DNA of 64,000 nucleotides from Allomuricauda sp. Lineage in GTDB: Bacteria > Bacteroidota > Bacteroidia > Flavobacteriales > Flavobacteriaceae. The notes below the pieces were generated by a model. The model did no database searches and had not been told where the DNA came from. It saw only the letters and a list, made by a program, of their open reading frames with translations. Shown one piece after another: positions 46,347-54,836 of the stretch. The translations under genes and the position numbers were made by a program. Location: assembly GCA_017795045.1 (NCBI GenBank), contig CP051244.1, forward strand, positions 3,535,527 through 3,599,526. Reading direction: 5' to 3'. The number at the start of each line of letters is the position of its first letter. The first letter of the stretch is position 1.

Positions 46347-46841
46347 TCAAAGCTTGATACGCCTTTTCATTTCTTCCACAATATGAAAAGCTGCTGGGCA
46401 AATGGCCACATTCTTTAAGGTAAGGTTACTGATCTGCTGAAACTTCTTCCGGTCCGTATGTGGAAATTCGCGGCATGCCTTGGGCCGGACATCATAGATC
46501 GAACAATAATTGTCCGCTCCCAAAAAAGCACAGGGCACTTCCTGCAAAACATAGTCGTTCTCCTCATCTACCCTAAGATATTGGTCAATGAACTGCGACG
46601 GTCGCAATCTAAAATGTTTGGCAATGCGTTCAACATCGGCATTGGTAAAAAGTGGTCCTGTGGTCTTGCAACAATTGGCACAAGTAAGACAGTCCATTCG
46701 CTCAAACTCCTCAGCATGCAGTTGTTGCATAGTGTAGTCCAAATCCTTGGGAGGTCGTTTTTTTAGTTTGGCGAAGAATTTCTTGTTTTCGGCATGTTTT
46801 TCCTTGGCCCGCTTGGGCAGTTCTTCAAGATTTTCATCCAT
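46347..46841 (-). CDS. YkgJ-family cysteine cluster protein
   Basis: From the ATG at 46841 the protein has 164 residues; an upstream TTG three codons earlier is less likely. It carries the family cysteine pattern CLTCANCCKTTGP, then CAFLGADNYCSIYDVRPKACREFPH, expected to bind zinc or an iron-sulfur cluster. Function is unproven. The TAnnTTTG box at 46848-46855 is only six bases from the ATG. The gene is divergent from the methyltransferase. Confidence 0.85.
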   Translation of the reverse strand: MDENLEELPKRAKEKHAENKKFFAKLKKRPPKDLDYTMQQLHAEEFERMDCLTCANCCKTTGPLFTNADVERIAKHFRLRPSQFIDQYLRVDEENDYVLQEVPCAFLGADNYCSIYDVRPKACREFPHTDRKKFQQISNLTLKNVAICPAAFHIVEEMKRRIKL

Positions 46842-46847
46842 AACAAA

Positions 46848-46855
46848 CAAACTTA
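46848..46855 (-). promoter_or_regulatory. -7 box of the YkgJ-family gene
   Basis: Read on the minus strand, TAAGTTTG is an exact TAnnTTTG match six bases before the ATG at 46841. It implies a very short or absent leader. Confidence 0.5.
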
Positions 46856-46915
46856 TCCATTTTAAACCTTACTCTGCAATTAAAGTCACACCTTTGTAAC
46901 AGATAAATCCCAACC

Positions 46916-47623
46916 ATGGCAGATGTTTTTGGAATGGCCTTGATGGATTACCATCAAGGAAACTACACAGAGGACATTATCACCCATTCTTCCTTGGATG
47001 AGGAAGACACCATTCCCCTTCCCTATTTGTTCCGGGATTATAGAGAAATGCCCCCATTGGAAAAAAAAGCACTTGCCTTGGCCAAAGGAAAAGTGCTCGA
47101 TATTGGTTGTGGAGCGGGCAGTCATTCCTTATACCTTCAAAAAAAGGGCTTGGAGGTCACTGCCTTGGATTACTCTGCCGGGGCGATTACGGTTTGTGAA
47201 GAGCGTGGGGTAAAATCAACAGTGAACAGTACCATCCTCGATTATGCAGATGAAAGGTTCGATACCTTGCTCTTACTCATGAACGGCATAGGTTTGACGG
47301 GAAAACTGAACCATTTGGACAAGTTTTTACAACATTTGGCTTCATTATTGCTGCCCAATGGACAGATATTGTTGGATTCCAGCGACATCATTTATATGTT
47401 CGACCAAGATGAGGATGGGGGATATTGGATTCCCAATACTGGTCAATATTATGGGGAGGTTGAATTTACCATGACCTACAAAGGACACAAAAGTGATTCT
47501 TTTACATGGCTTTATTTGGATTATAATACCTTGTCCAATGCATGCCTGTCCAACAATCTCAATTGCGAGCTGGTGAGTTCAGGAAAGCACTATGATTATC
47601 TGGCCCGAATCACCAAAAAATGA
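46916..47623 (+). CDS. Class I SAM-dependent methyltransferase
   Basis: This 235-residue cytoplasmic protein has the SAM-binding motif I VLDIGCGAGSHSLYL (about residues 61-75), motif II VTALDYS and the motif IV region FDTLLLLMNGIGLTG. The acceptor cannot be deduced. It is divergent from the YkgJ-family gene, with 74 bases between the two starts. CACCTTTG upstream (46890-46897) is one base from the TAnnTTTG consensus and 18 bases before the ATG. Confidence 0.87.
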   Translation: MADVFGMALMDYHQGNYTEDIITHSSLDEEDTIPLPYLFRDYREMPPLEKKALALAKGKVLDIGCGAGSHSLYLQKKGLEVTALDYSAGAITVCEERGVKSTVNSTILDYADERFDTLLLLMNGIGLTGKLNHLDKFLQHLASLLLPNGQILLDSSDIIYMFDQDEDGGYWIPNTGQYYGEVEFTMTYKGHKSDSFTWLYLDYNTLSNACLSNNLNCELVSSGKHYDYLARITKK

Positions 47624-47666
47624 TACTAGATTCTGTAATGCAGCGTTTTATCTTATATTCACCGTT

Positions 47667-48494
47667 ATGAAAAAGAAAATCACTCTTTATTTTTTTTGGG
47701 CTTTGACCTTATTTTTGGGCTGCTCAAAAGATGCAGAAAACAACGACCCTAGTTCCAACGGGGTGAACAAATCGGCCAACCTATTGGCCACGGGAGCATC
47801 GGCCAATGACTTGTTGGCCAATACCAACTACAGCAATTTATTGATTGAGATAGGCTATGTGTCCGGGTTTAGACCAACCGCGGAGGCCATTGCCACCTTT
47901 GAAACGTTTCTGAGGGCCAGAACCTTTAAGGAATCCGTTGAGTTTACGTACAAGGAACTTTCCTCCCCCAACCAAGAGTCGCTGACCAACGAGGAAATCG
48001 CTGAAATGGAAAGCGAAAACAGGACCGCCTACAATACAGGCAATACTATGGCCCTATATATTTACTTTGCAGACGCACCCTCTGAAAACGATGACAAAAG
48101 TGAAGGTCTGGTGACCCTTGGCGCGGTTTACCGAAATACCTCCATGGTCATCTATGAAGCCACTATACGCGAATTGGTCGGAAACAGTGTAACCATCAGT
48201 GTCGCCGATGTTGAGGCCGCTACCCTAAATCACGAATTTGGCCATTTATTGGGGCTTGTTAATCTGGGTAGCGATCCAGTAAATCCTGACCACGAAGATA
48301 CTGAGGTGGATGAAACCCAAGGTGAAATTGGAAACAACCATTGCAATGTGGAGGGATGCCTTATGCGCGCCGAACTACAATTTGGCGGTTCCTTGGCAAA
48401 AATGATGCGTAGCAATGTTTCCAAAGGCTTGGCCGCAATACCGGAACTGGACGCGGAATGCATCTTGGACCTTCAATCCAACGGGGGACGCTGA
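47667..48494 (+). CDS. Metzincin-like lipoprotein metalloprotease
   Basis: Taking the ATG at 47667, the protein has 275 residues and a lipoprotein signal with C19 (LFLGCSKDAEN). The zinc motif HEFGHLLGLVN appears near residue 190, followed at CLM by a candidate Met-turn, so it looks like a metzincin-type peptidase. The region between motif and Met-turn is acidic (HEDTEVDETQGE). The longer frame starting at 47592 overlaps the methyltransferase gene and has no signal, so the shorter start is preferred. It is probably outer-membrane or surface bound. Confidence 0.82.
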   Translation: MKKKITLYFFWALTLFLGCSKDAENNDPSSNGVNKSANLLATGASANDLLANTNYSNLLIEIGYVSGFRPTAEAIATFETFLRARTFKESVEFTYKELSSPNQESLTNEEIAEMESENRTAYNTGNTMALYIYFADAPSENDDKSEGLVTLGAVYRNTSMVIYEATIRELVGNSVTISVADVEAATLNHEFGHLLGLVNLGSDPVNPDHEDTEVDETQGEIGNNHCNVEGCLMRAELQFGGSLAKMMRSNVSKGLAAIPELDAECILDLQSNGGR

Positions 48495-48504
48495 CAACCA
48501 ATAA

Positions 48505-49137
48505 TTAAGGGATATTCAAATACTTGTGGGTCTGCAAGGAAACTTTCCATTTGGGGTGTTGCATTACATACTCCACGATCATGGGGACTATTTTTTCGCG
48601 AACACTCCATTCTGGCTGTAAATAAAGGATACAATCCTCTTTGACCTTCGCAGCCTGTTCCTCGGCAAAAATAAAATCATGTTTATTGTAGACAATGACC
48701 TTTAGCTCATCTGCCTTTGCGTAGATTTCACCTTCAGGTAATTTGTTCTTTTTTGGGGAAAGACAAATCCAGTCCCAAATCCCGGTCAAGGGATAGGCCC
48801 CAGAAGTTTCAATATGGGTTTGAAGGTTCTTTGCTTTCAATCCCTCGGTCAAGGGACCCATATCCCAAGTCAAAGGTTCGCCTCCCGTGACCACTATGGT
48901 ATTGGAATATTTTGCGGCATGGTCCACAATATGGTCCACGGCCGTTGGAGGATGGGTCTCGGCGTTCCAGCTTTCCTTCACATCGCACCAATGGCATCCC
49001 ACATCGCAACCACCTACCCTTATAAAATATGCTGCGGTTCCTTTATGAAAGCCTTCACCCTGAATGGTATAAAACTCTTCCATCAAGGGAAGCATCAAGC
49101 CCTTGTCCACCAAATCCATAACATTGTCTTCAACCAT
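48505..49137 (-). CDS. queE: 7-carboxy-7-deazaguanine synthase
   Basis: The 210-residue radical SAM enzyme has YTIQGEG at the N-terminus and the iron-sulfur cluster cysteines C44, C48 and C51 in CDVGCHWC (C-x3-C-x2-C, as in QueE), followed by VTGGEPL. It converts 6-carboxytetrahydropterin into 7-carboxy-7-deazaguanine in the queuosine/preQ0 pathway. No other queuosine genes are nearby. A TAnnTTTG box ends four bases before the ATG, so the mRNA may be leaderless. Confidence 0.92.
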   Translation of the reverse strand: MVEDNVMDLVDKGLMLPLMEEFYTIQGEGFHKGTAAYFIRVGGCDVGCHWCDVKESWNAETHPPTAVDHIVDHAAKYSNTIVVTGGEPLTWDMGPLTEGLKAKNLQTHIETSGAYPLTGIWDWICLSPKKNKLPEGEIYAKADELKVIVYNKHDFIFAEEQAAKVKEDCILYLQPEWSVREKIVPMIVEYVMQHPKWKVSLQTHKYLNIP

Positions 49138-49141
49138 AGTG

Positions 49142-49149
49142 CAAAGATA
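49142..49149 (-). promoter_or_regulatory. -7 box of queE
   Basis: Read on the minus strand, TATCTTTG is an exact match to TAnnTTTG and lies four bases before the queE ATG. Confidence 0.5.
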
Positions 49150-49220
49150 GGCATAGTCTTGTTCACCGCATCTTTTCTCTTTCCCATAAATTCCCCTATT
49201 TTTATCGCAAATTCATCGCA

Positions 49221-50729
49221 ATGGACAACAGAGAAAAATTCTTTGAACAAATAGAGCAGGGCTATACCACAAAGGGTGACTATATTACTGTTGGAGCGGG
49301 TATGTTGGAGGGGGAAACCATTACCAACGCTTTTATAAAGATTCCCTTGAAAACCCTTAACCGTCATGGCCTTATTGCAGGTGCCACGGGTACAGGAAAG
49401 ACAAAAACGCTACAGGTACTTGCTGAAAATCTATCCGATAAGGGCATCCCAGTACTGCTGATGGACCTCAAAGGAGATCTTAGTGGAATTGCCCAACCCA
49501 GTCCCGGACATCCCAAAATTGATGAACGACATGAAAAAATTGGGCTCCCTTTTGAGGCCAAGGGGTTTCCTGTTGAAATCCTGTCCCTTTCCGAACAGGA
49601 TGGGGTACGTCTACGGGCCACGGTCTCCGAGTTTGGACCCGTGCTACTGTCCCGGATTTTGGACCTTTCGGTAACCCAGGAAGGTATTGTGGCCGTAGTC
49701 TTCAAATATTGTGATGACAACAAGCTTCCGCTGTTGGACCTAAAGGATTTTAAGAAAGTACTCCAATATGCCACCGGAGAGGGCAAAGAGGAATTCCAGA
49801 AAGCCTATGGCCGTATCTCCACTAGCTCTACGGGCACCATTCTGCGGAAAATCATTGAATTGGAACAACAAGGGGCCGATATTTTCTTTGGGGAAAAATC
49901 CTTTGATGTGGAAGATTTGGTGCGTATCGATGAAAATGGAAGGGGCTATGTGAACATTATTCGATTGACCGATATCCAAGACCGACCCAAATTGTTCTCA
50001 ACATTCATGTTGAGCCTATTGGCCGAGATCTATTCCACTTTTCCGGAACAGGGCGATAGTGAACGCCCCGAATTGGTCCTCTTTATCGATGAGGCCCATT
50101 TAATTTTCGACAATGCCTCCAAAGCACTGTTGGACCAGATAGAAAGTATTGTAAAGTTGATTCGCTCCAAGGGGATTGGACTCTATTTTGTCACCCAAAA
50201 TCCCACCGATGTACCGGACGATGTGCTGGCTCAATTGGGCCTCAAGGTACAGCATGCGCTCCGCGCCTTTACCGCCAAGGATCGAAAAGCCATAAAGCTC
50301 ACCGCACAAAACTACCCCATTTCAGAGTTTTACGATACTGCGGAAGTGCTCACCTCATTGGGAACCGGGGAAGCCTTGGTTTCTGCATTGGACGAAAAGG
50401 GACGACCCACCCCTTTGGCGGCCACCATGATGCGGGCACCCATGAGCCGAATGGATATTTTAACGGATGCCGAGCTCAAAGAAGCTTTGGGCCAATCCAA
50501 ATTGATCAAAAAATACAATGAGGAAATCGATAGGGAAAGTGCCTACGAAATCCTCAATGAAAAAATTGAAAAAGCCGAAAAAGAGGCCGAAAAGGAAAAA
50601 GAACAAAGAACTACCTCCAGTAGATCCTCTACCCGAAGGAGCACACGGATGAACCCCGTGGTCAAAGTATTGACCAGTGCCACCTTTATTAGGGGGGTCA
50701 TGGGCGTATTGAAAAAAGTAATCCGATAA
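49221..50729 (+). CDS. HerA-like helicase/ATPase (DUF853 family)
   Basis: The 502-residue cytoplasmic P-loop protein has Walker A GATGTGKTKTL (about residues 54-64), Walker B LVLFIDEAHLIF and a sensor arginine region near FRVTQNP-like FVTQNPTDVP. Residues after about 430 are a charged coil ending in a hydrophobic C-terminus (VLTSATFIRGVMGVLKKVIR) that could bind membrane. DUF853 proteins are HerA/FtsK-type ATPases of unknown role. The next gene starts six bases downstream and is likely co-transcribed. Confidence 0.86.
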   Translation: MDNREKFFEQIEQGYTTKGDYITVGAGMLEGETITNAFIKIPLKTLNRHGLIAGATGTGKTKTLQVLAENLSDKGIPVLLMDLKGDLSGIAQPSPGHPKIDERHEKIGLPFEAKGFPVEILSLSEQDGVRLRATVSEFGPVLLSRILDLSVTQEGIVAVVFKYCDDNKLPLLDLKDFKKVLQYATGEGKEEFQKAYGRISTSSTGTILRKIIELEQQGADIFFGEKSFDVEDLVRIDENGRGYVNIIRLTDIQDRPKLFSTFMLSLLAEIYSTFPEQGDSERPELVLFIDEAHLIFDNASKALLDQIESIVKLIRSKGIGLYFVTQNPTDVPDDVLAQLGLKVQHALRAFTAKDRKAIKLTAQNYPISEFYDTAEVLTSLGTGEALVSALDEKGRPTPLAATMMRAPMSRMDILTDAELKEALGQSKLIKKYNEEIDRESAYEILNEKIEKAEKEAEKEKEQRTTSSRSSTRRSTRMNPVVKVLTSATFIRGVMGVLKKVIR

Positions 50730-50735
50730 CAACTT

Positions 50736-51281
50736 ATGAAAAGAACATTACAGGCCCTGACCATTTTGGGCACCTTGTTGATATTATCCTGTGAAAAAAA
50801 CACCACATTCCTTATCACGGAAAACAGTGTGGGGCCACTGGAGAAAAGCTCCCCCGTTTCTGAACTGGAAACCCTATTTGCCGGGGATTCCATTGTAAGG
50901 GACACTGCATTGGCACAGCTGGGTTCCAGTAACAAAAAGATAGAGGTCTTTGAAAAAGGGGGACAGCATTTGCTGACACTCACCCCAAATACCGATAGCA
51001 TTCCCACCATTTCCAATGTAAGGATCATGGATCCCAGATACCTTTCGGACAAGGGCATTGGCTTGCAGAGTACGTTTGGGGAGATTCAGAAGAAATATCC
51101 TATTAAAAAGATCGTGACCACGTTGAACAGTATCGTGATCTTTCCAAAGCAAAGCAACCTGTATTTCACCCTTGGGAAAGAAGAGTTGCCATCCGACTTA
51201 CGCTTTACCACAACAGATATCGAGGCCGTTCAAATACCCAACGAGGCCAAAATAAAATATTTGATGCTCGGTTGGGAATAG
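50736..51281 (+). CDS. Small lipoprotein, possible DUF1131 relative
   Basis: The 181-residue protein has a lipoprotein signal with C19 (LILSCEKNT). The mature region contains a repeat-like beta core with DKGIGLQSTFGEIQKKYP, which recalls DUF1131/YfeY-like lipoproteins; the match is by eye and moderate. It is predicted to be periplasmic-facing. It follows the HerA-like gene by six bases, which suggests one transcript, but no functional tie is evident. Confidence 0.68.
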   Translation: MKRTLQALTILGTLLILSCEKNTTFLITENSVGPLEKSSPVSELETLFAGDSIVRDTALAQLGSSNKKIEVFEKGGQHLLTLTPNTDSIPTISNVRIMDPRYLSDKGIGLQSTFGEIQKKYPIKKIVTTLNSIVIFPKQSNLYFTLGKEELPSDLRFTTTDIEAVQIPNEAKIKYLMLGWE

Positions 51282-51290
51282 CCTTATGCG

Positions 51291-51782
51291 TCAAATCAAT
51301 CCATAGCGTTCGCGGTTGGCCAATACTTTTGGACTGTTGGCCTGCATCCATTCGGTAAGTTCCAGTAATTTTTCCACGTAGGATTGTCCAAATTCTGTGA
51401 GTCTGTACTCTACCCTGATGGGTACTTCGGCATAGGCCTTTCGGGAAATATAACCATCGGCCTCCAGCACCTTCAAGCGTTGGCTCAAGACTTTATTGGA
51501 AATCCCGTATACATATTTTTTGAGCTTATTGAAACGCAGTTCCGGAAAATAGCCCAGCCATAGAATGATCAATGTACTCCATTGGTCTGAGGCCACGGAC
51601 ATCACATCCCGCACCGGGCATAGCTCGGGCGGATTCTTATAATCGATGTGCCCGAACATTTTTTCCAACTTTTTTGACATCCTAACTTTCTGATTTTCAG
51701 CAATAGTTTCTGTTTCCATACTTAGTTGGGGTTGAGTGACTTCTTTTTTCTTTGGAAATGAATCTGTAATTTTAGTTTCCAT
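51291..51782 (-). CDS. HxlR-family transcriptional regulator
   Basis: The 163-residue protein has the HxlR winged helix (about 50-155): CPVRDVMSVASDQWSTLIILWL, FPELRFNKLKKYVYGISNKVLSQRLKVLEADGYISRKAYAEVPIRVEYRLTEFG. The first 35 residues are poorly conserved, and internal ATGs at residues 22 and 35 are possible starts. HxlR proteins respond to redox or electrophilic stress. It is divergent from the hydrolase gene across 29 bases that include a perfect inverted repeat (51793-51807), the likely operator. Confidence 0.86.
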   Translation of the reverse strand: METKITDSFPKKKEVTQPQLSMETETIAENQKVRMSKKLEKMFGHIDYKNPPELCPVRDVMSVASDQWSTLIILWLGYFPELRFNKLKKYVYGISNKVLSQRLKVLEADGYISRKAYAEVPIRVEYRLTEFGQSYVEKLLELTEWMQANSPKVLANRERYGLI

Positions 51783-51792
51783 TAAAGAGTAA

Positions 51793-51807
51793 GTTACAAA
51801 AAGTAAC
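51793..51807. promoter_or_regulatory. Inverted repeat, candidate HxlR operator
   Basis: GTTAC (51793-51797) and GTAAC (51803-51807) are separated by AAAAA, forming a perfect palindrome between two divergent start codons that are 29 bases apart. Binding here would control both the regulator and the hydrolase genes. Confidence 0.5.
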
Positions 51808-51811
51808 CAGA

Positions 51812-52651
51812 ATGAAAAAACTGCTGAACAAAATAGTTCCCTTGGCCTACGGACAATATTTCAATGTCTATACCCTTGTAGCCCCTAAAAAAGCAGCACA
51901 TAAGGCCTTTTGCTTGTTCTGTACGGTTCGAAAAGGACGCGTACAGCCCCAACAGGCCCAATATCTGGAAGAGGCCAAGCATACGGTCGAAGAAGTGGCA
52001 GGACATCAAATACAGTCCTATCACTGGCCCGGTGAAAAGGAAACGGTATTATTGGTCCATGGATGGGAGAGCAATACGTTTCGCTGGCGAAACCTCATCA
52101 AGAAACTCCGGGAGGCCAATTTTAATATCATTGCCTTTGATGCTCCTTCGCACGGTCACTCCACCGGCAACCTTCTTTATGTACCCCTTTATGAACAAGC
52201 TGTGCACCATATGGTCAAAAAACACGACCCCAAACACCTTATCGGACATTCGGTTGGGGGTATGACCTTGATGTACAATGAATACAAAAACCCCAATCCA
52301 AAAGTTGAAAAGATCATCACCATTGGATCGCCTTCCGAATTCCATGAAATCATGGATCACTTTCAAAATATATTGAAGTTCAACGACCGTGTCATGAAAT
52401 CCTTGGATAGCTATATCCTAGACCGGTTTGGGTTCCGTATAGAGGAATTCTCCACATCCAAATTTGCCCAATCCAACCAAAAAAAAGGGTTGCTCTTCCA
52501 TGATGTGCTGGATGCCGTTGCCCCGTACCATGCCTCGGCAGCGGTACATGAGCAATGGACCGGAAGCACTTTGGTAAGTACCGAAGGACTGGGCCATTCC
52601 ATGCACCAAGATGATGTGAACAATCAAATCATAGAATTTTTGCAAGCCTAG
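51812..52651 (+). CDS. Alpha/beta hydrolase
   Basis: The 279-residue cytoplasmic protein has the alpha/beta-hydrolase fold: oxyanion region LLVHGWES, nucleophile serine in IGHSVGGMTL and a C-terminal histidine in GLGHSMHQDD. Substrate is unknown. It is the first of three plus-strand genes (followed by the VOC protein and the DUF1080 lipoprotein) and is probably under control of the divergent HxlR regulator through the operator 5 bases before its ATG. Confidence 0.85.
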   Translation: MKKLLNKIVPLAYGQYFNVYTLVAPKKAAHKAFCLFCTVRKGRVQPQQAQYLEEAKHTVEEVAGHQIQSYHWPGEKETVLLVHGWESNTFRWRNLIKKLREANFNIIAFDAPSHGHSTGNLLYVPLYEQAVHHMVKKHDPKHLIGHSVGGMTLMYNEYKNPNPKVEKIITIGSPSEFHEIMDHFQNILKFNDRVMKSLDSYILDRFGFRIEEFSTSKFAQSNQKKGLLFHDVLDAVAPYHASAAVHEQWTGSTLVSTEGLGHSMHQDDVNNQIIEFLQA

Positions 52652-52683
52652 GGAAGAAATCCTAATTTTCAGAAAAAATCACC

Positions 52684-53106
52684 ATGCAGCAAATTACCCC
52701 TTTCCATGTTGCCATTCCCGTCCACAATCTGGATGATTGCCGGACTTTTTATAGGGATGTTCTAGAGTGTGAAGAAGGCCGCAGCAGTGACCATTGGGTA
52801 GATTTTAATCTTTTTGGTCATCAGTTGGTCATCCATTACAAGCCCAAATCGGAAGAAGACCTCCATACCAATCCGGTAGACGGCAAAAATGTTCCCGTGC
52901 CCCATTATGGAGTGGTATTGCCTTGGGAAACCTTTGAATCCTTTTCTGAAAAATTAAAGAACAAAGGGATTGAATTCATCATTGAGCCCTATATCCGTTT
53001 TAAGGGAGAGGTTGGGGAACAAGCCACCATGTTCTTTTTGGATCCTGCAGGAAATGCCCTAGAGTTCAAGGCTTTTAAAGATATGGGACAATTGTTCGCC
53101 AAATAG
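52684..53106 (+). CDS. VOC-superfamily protein (glyoxalase-like)
   Basis: The 140-residue protein is a VOC/glyoxalase fold with an N-terminal metal-binding histidine (TPFHVAIPV) and paired beta-alpha-beta-beta-beta units ([29 protein letters not shown]). The glutamate in LEFK completes a possible metal site. It could act in methylglyoxal or electrophile detoxification, or bind antibiotics. It follows the hydrolase by 32 bases, and the HxlR regulator and VOC protein form a plausible stress operon. Confidence 0.85.
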   Translation: MQQITPFHVAIPVHNLDDCRTFYRDVLECEEGRSSDHWVDFNLFGHQLVIHYKPKSEEDLHTNPVDGKNVPVPHYGVVLPWETFESFSEKLKNKGIEFIIEPYIRFKGEVGEQATMFFLDPAGNALEFKAFKDMGQLFAK

Positions 53107-53115
53107 AAGCCAACC

Positions 53116-53931
53116 ATGAAAAACGTAAAGCCCATTTTTCTGCTAGCTTCAACACTGGCAATAACAGTATTCACCCTCGGCTGCAAGCAAAAAAACAAGG
53201 AAACTGGAAAAGACCAAAGTGAATGGATTCAACTATTCAATGGGGCAAATTTGGACAATTGGACTGCAAAAATTCACCACTATGAGGTTGGGGATAATTT
53301 TGGGGATACCTTTAGGGTAAAAGATAGTATTCTTCAGGTGAGGTATGATAACTATAAAGGCCATTTCAATGAACGCTATGGTCATTTGTATTACGACCAG
53401 CCTTTTTCCAACTATCATTTGGTTGTGGAATATCGGTTTGTGAAGGGATGGTACGGGACAGCACCAGATTATACATTGCTAAACAGTGGGGTCATGTTCC
53501 ACTCCCAAGACCCCAGAACCATGCCCAAGGAGCAAGATTGGCCCATTTCCGTGGAGATGCAGTTTCTTGCGGAAGTAAACAAAGGAGAATCCAGACCAAC
53601 CGGAAACATGTGTTCCCCGGGCACAGATGTGGTTTATGAAGGACAGATTGATCCGAGGCACTGCATTAGTTCTTCCAGCGACACCTATCCCGTTGGGGAA
53701 TGGGTACGTGCAGAGCTGATTGTACATGCCGATTCTTTGATTACCCACACCATCAATGGCAAAAAGGTGCTGGAATATAGCAAACCCCAGATTGGCGGTG
53801 GTGTGGCCAATCGCTATGACGAATCCATTAAAATTGATGGGACCCCTCTAAAAGAAGGATTCATTGCGCTTCAAAGTGAAGGCCAAGCCATAGATTTTAG
53901 GAAAGTGGAGTTAAAGATTCTTGAGGAGTAA
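53116..53931 (+). CDS. DUF1080 (3-keto-disaccharide hydrolase-like) lipoprotein
   Basis: The 271-residue protein has a lipoprotein signal with C23 (FTLGCKQKN). The mature domain is a concanavalin-like DUF1080 fold: WIQLFNGANLDNWTAKI, GHLYYDQPFSNYHLVVEYRF and IALQSEGQAIDFRKVEL. Members act on 3-keto-glycosides or bind sugars. It is the last gene of the hydrolase-VOC-DUF1080 group with a nine-base gap, and it may be surface exposed. No oxidoreductase that would make 3-keto sugars is adjacent. Confidence 0.85.
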   Translation: MKNVKPIFLLASTLAITVFTLGCKQKNKETGKDQSEWIQLFNGANLDNWTAKIHHYEVGDNFGDTFRVKDSILQVRYDNYKGHFNERYGHLYYDQPFSNYHLVVEYRFVKGWYGTAPDYTLLNSGVMFHSQDPRTMPKEQDWPISVEMQFLAEVNKGESRPTGNMCSPGTDVVYEGQIDPRHCISSSSDTYPVGEWVRAELIVHADSLITHTINGKKVLEYSKPQIGGGVANRYDESIKIDGTPLKEGFIALQSEGQAIDFRKVELKILEE

Positions 53932-53935
53932 GAAC

Positions 53936-54562
53936 TCATTCCAAAGTGAGCCCTTTTCTCCTTACCCACAAATGGGCAAATACCATATTGGGCACCCAGC
54001 AAAGCCAGGCCACAATCTTGTAGGCAATCAAGAACTCACCAAAAATCAATGTCAGTATCGGCAGCCAAATTCGAAGGGTTACTGCTGCAAAACAGGCCGC
54101 GTAACTGTATATCATCATTCCCTGGTGCAAGGACAGGTCTTTTTTTCTAATGGCCACGTATGCCCGTCCCGTGGTGTACAACCATATCAATCCCAGCCCT
54201 ATAAATCCAAGTGCTGGAACAATACCTCCTGTTGCGAAAAAGCCCAGATATACTCCGCAGGTTCCGCTAATGAAGGCTGAACCCACATAAATCTTTCCCA
54301 AGGTTCGATGAAGCTTCAGGTGTTTGGATCGCAAGCTTTTGCTAAACTGCGACCAACCCATCAAAAGGGCCAACCCACCAAAGGAAATATGCCCGTAGAA
54401 GGCGGTACGCCATATTTGATTGGCCAAAAGTTCCTTGGTTTTCCCTGCCAATAGACCAAAATCCCCAGATGAGAACACATAGGCCAAAGGGTATAGTCCA
54501 ATACCGATGGCCAATAAAGCGAATACTATCCAAGCTACCCTGTTTCTAACCATAGCGGCCAT
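53936..54562 (-). CDS. DUF2306 membrane protein
   Basis: This 208-residue inner-membrane protein has about five hydrophobic segments. It shows the DUF2306 pattern RNRVAWIVFALLAIGIG at the N-terminus and HRTLGKIYVGSAFISG plus histidine-containing motif HQGMMIYSYA in the core. The family is uncharacterised. It converges with the DUF1080 gene, separated by four bases. A second ATG nine bases downstream is an alternative start. Confidence 0.78.
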   Translation of the reverse strand: MAAMVRNRVAWIVFALLAIGIGLYPLAYVFSSGDFGLLAGKTKELLANQIWRTAFYGHISFGGLALLMGWSQFSKSLRSKHLKLHRTLGKIYVGSAFISGTCGVYLGFFATGGIVPALGFIGLGLIWLYTTGRAYVAIRKKDLSLHQGMMIYSYAACFAAVTLRIWLPILTLIFGEFLIAYKIVAWLCWVPNMVFAHLWVRRKGLTLE

Positions 54563-54680
54563 ACCTTTTGATTTTCAGACAGGTAAGTTATCGAATATTT
54601 GGTTGAAAAAACAAGAATCAAAAACCTAAATCGTTATATACAGTGATGAACCGGCCATTGTGCCTCCCAAATCTATCATC

Positions 54681-54836
54681 ATGAAAATAATATTACTCTT
54701 GATCACCGTCCTTTTTTCATCTATGGCGGTAACCAGTTGCACCAATGAAGAGGGCGAAACCGAATTTGATCGTATCACTCCTGATGAGGAGCAACAGACC
54801 TTACTGAAAAGTATGGAGGCCGAAAATGTGAATTAG
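54681..54836 (+). CDS. Tiny lipoprotein, 51 residues
   Basis: ATG at 54681 and TAG at 54834-54836 give 51 residues. The N-terminus MKIILLLITVLFSSMAVTSC is a lipoprotein signal with C20. The mature 31 residues are acidic (TNEEGETEFDRIT, EEQQTLLKSMEAENVN) and may form a short amphipathic helix. It is too small for a catalytic domain. Its stop overlaps the convergent folD stop (TTAG). The typical lipoprotein signal and clean spacing support it being a true gene. Confidence 0.65.
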   Translation: MKIILLLITVLFSSMAVTSCTNEEGETEFDRITPDEEQQTLLKSMEAENVN

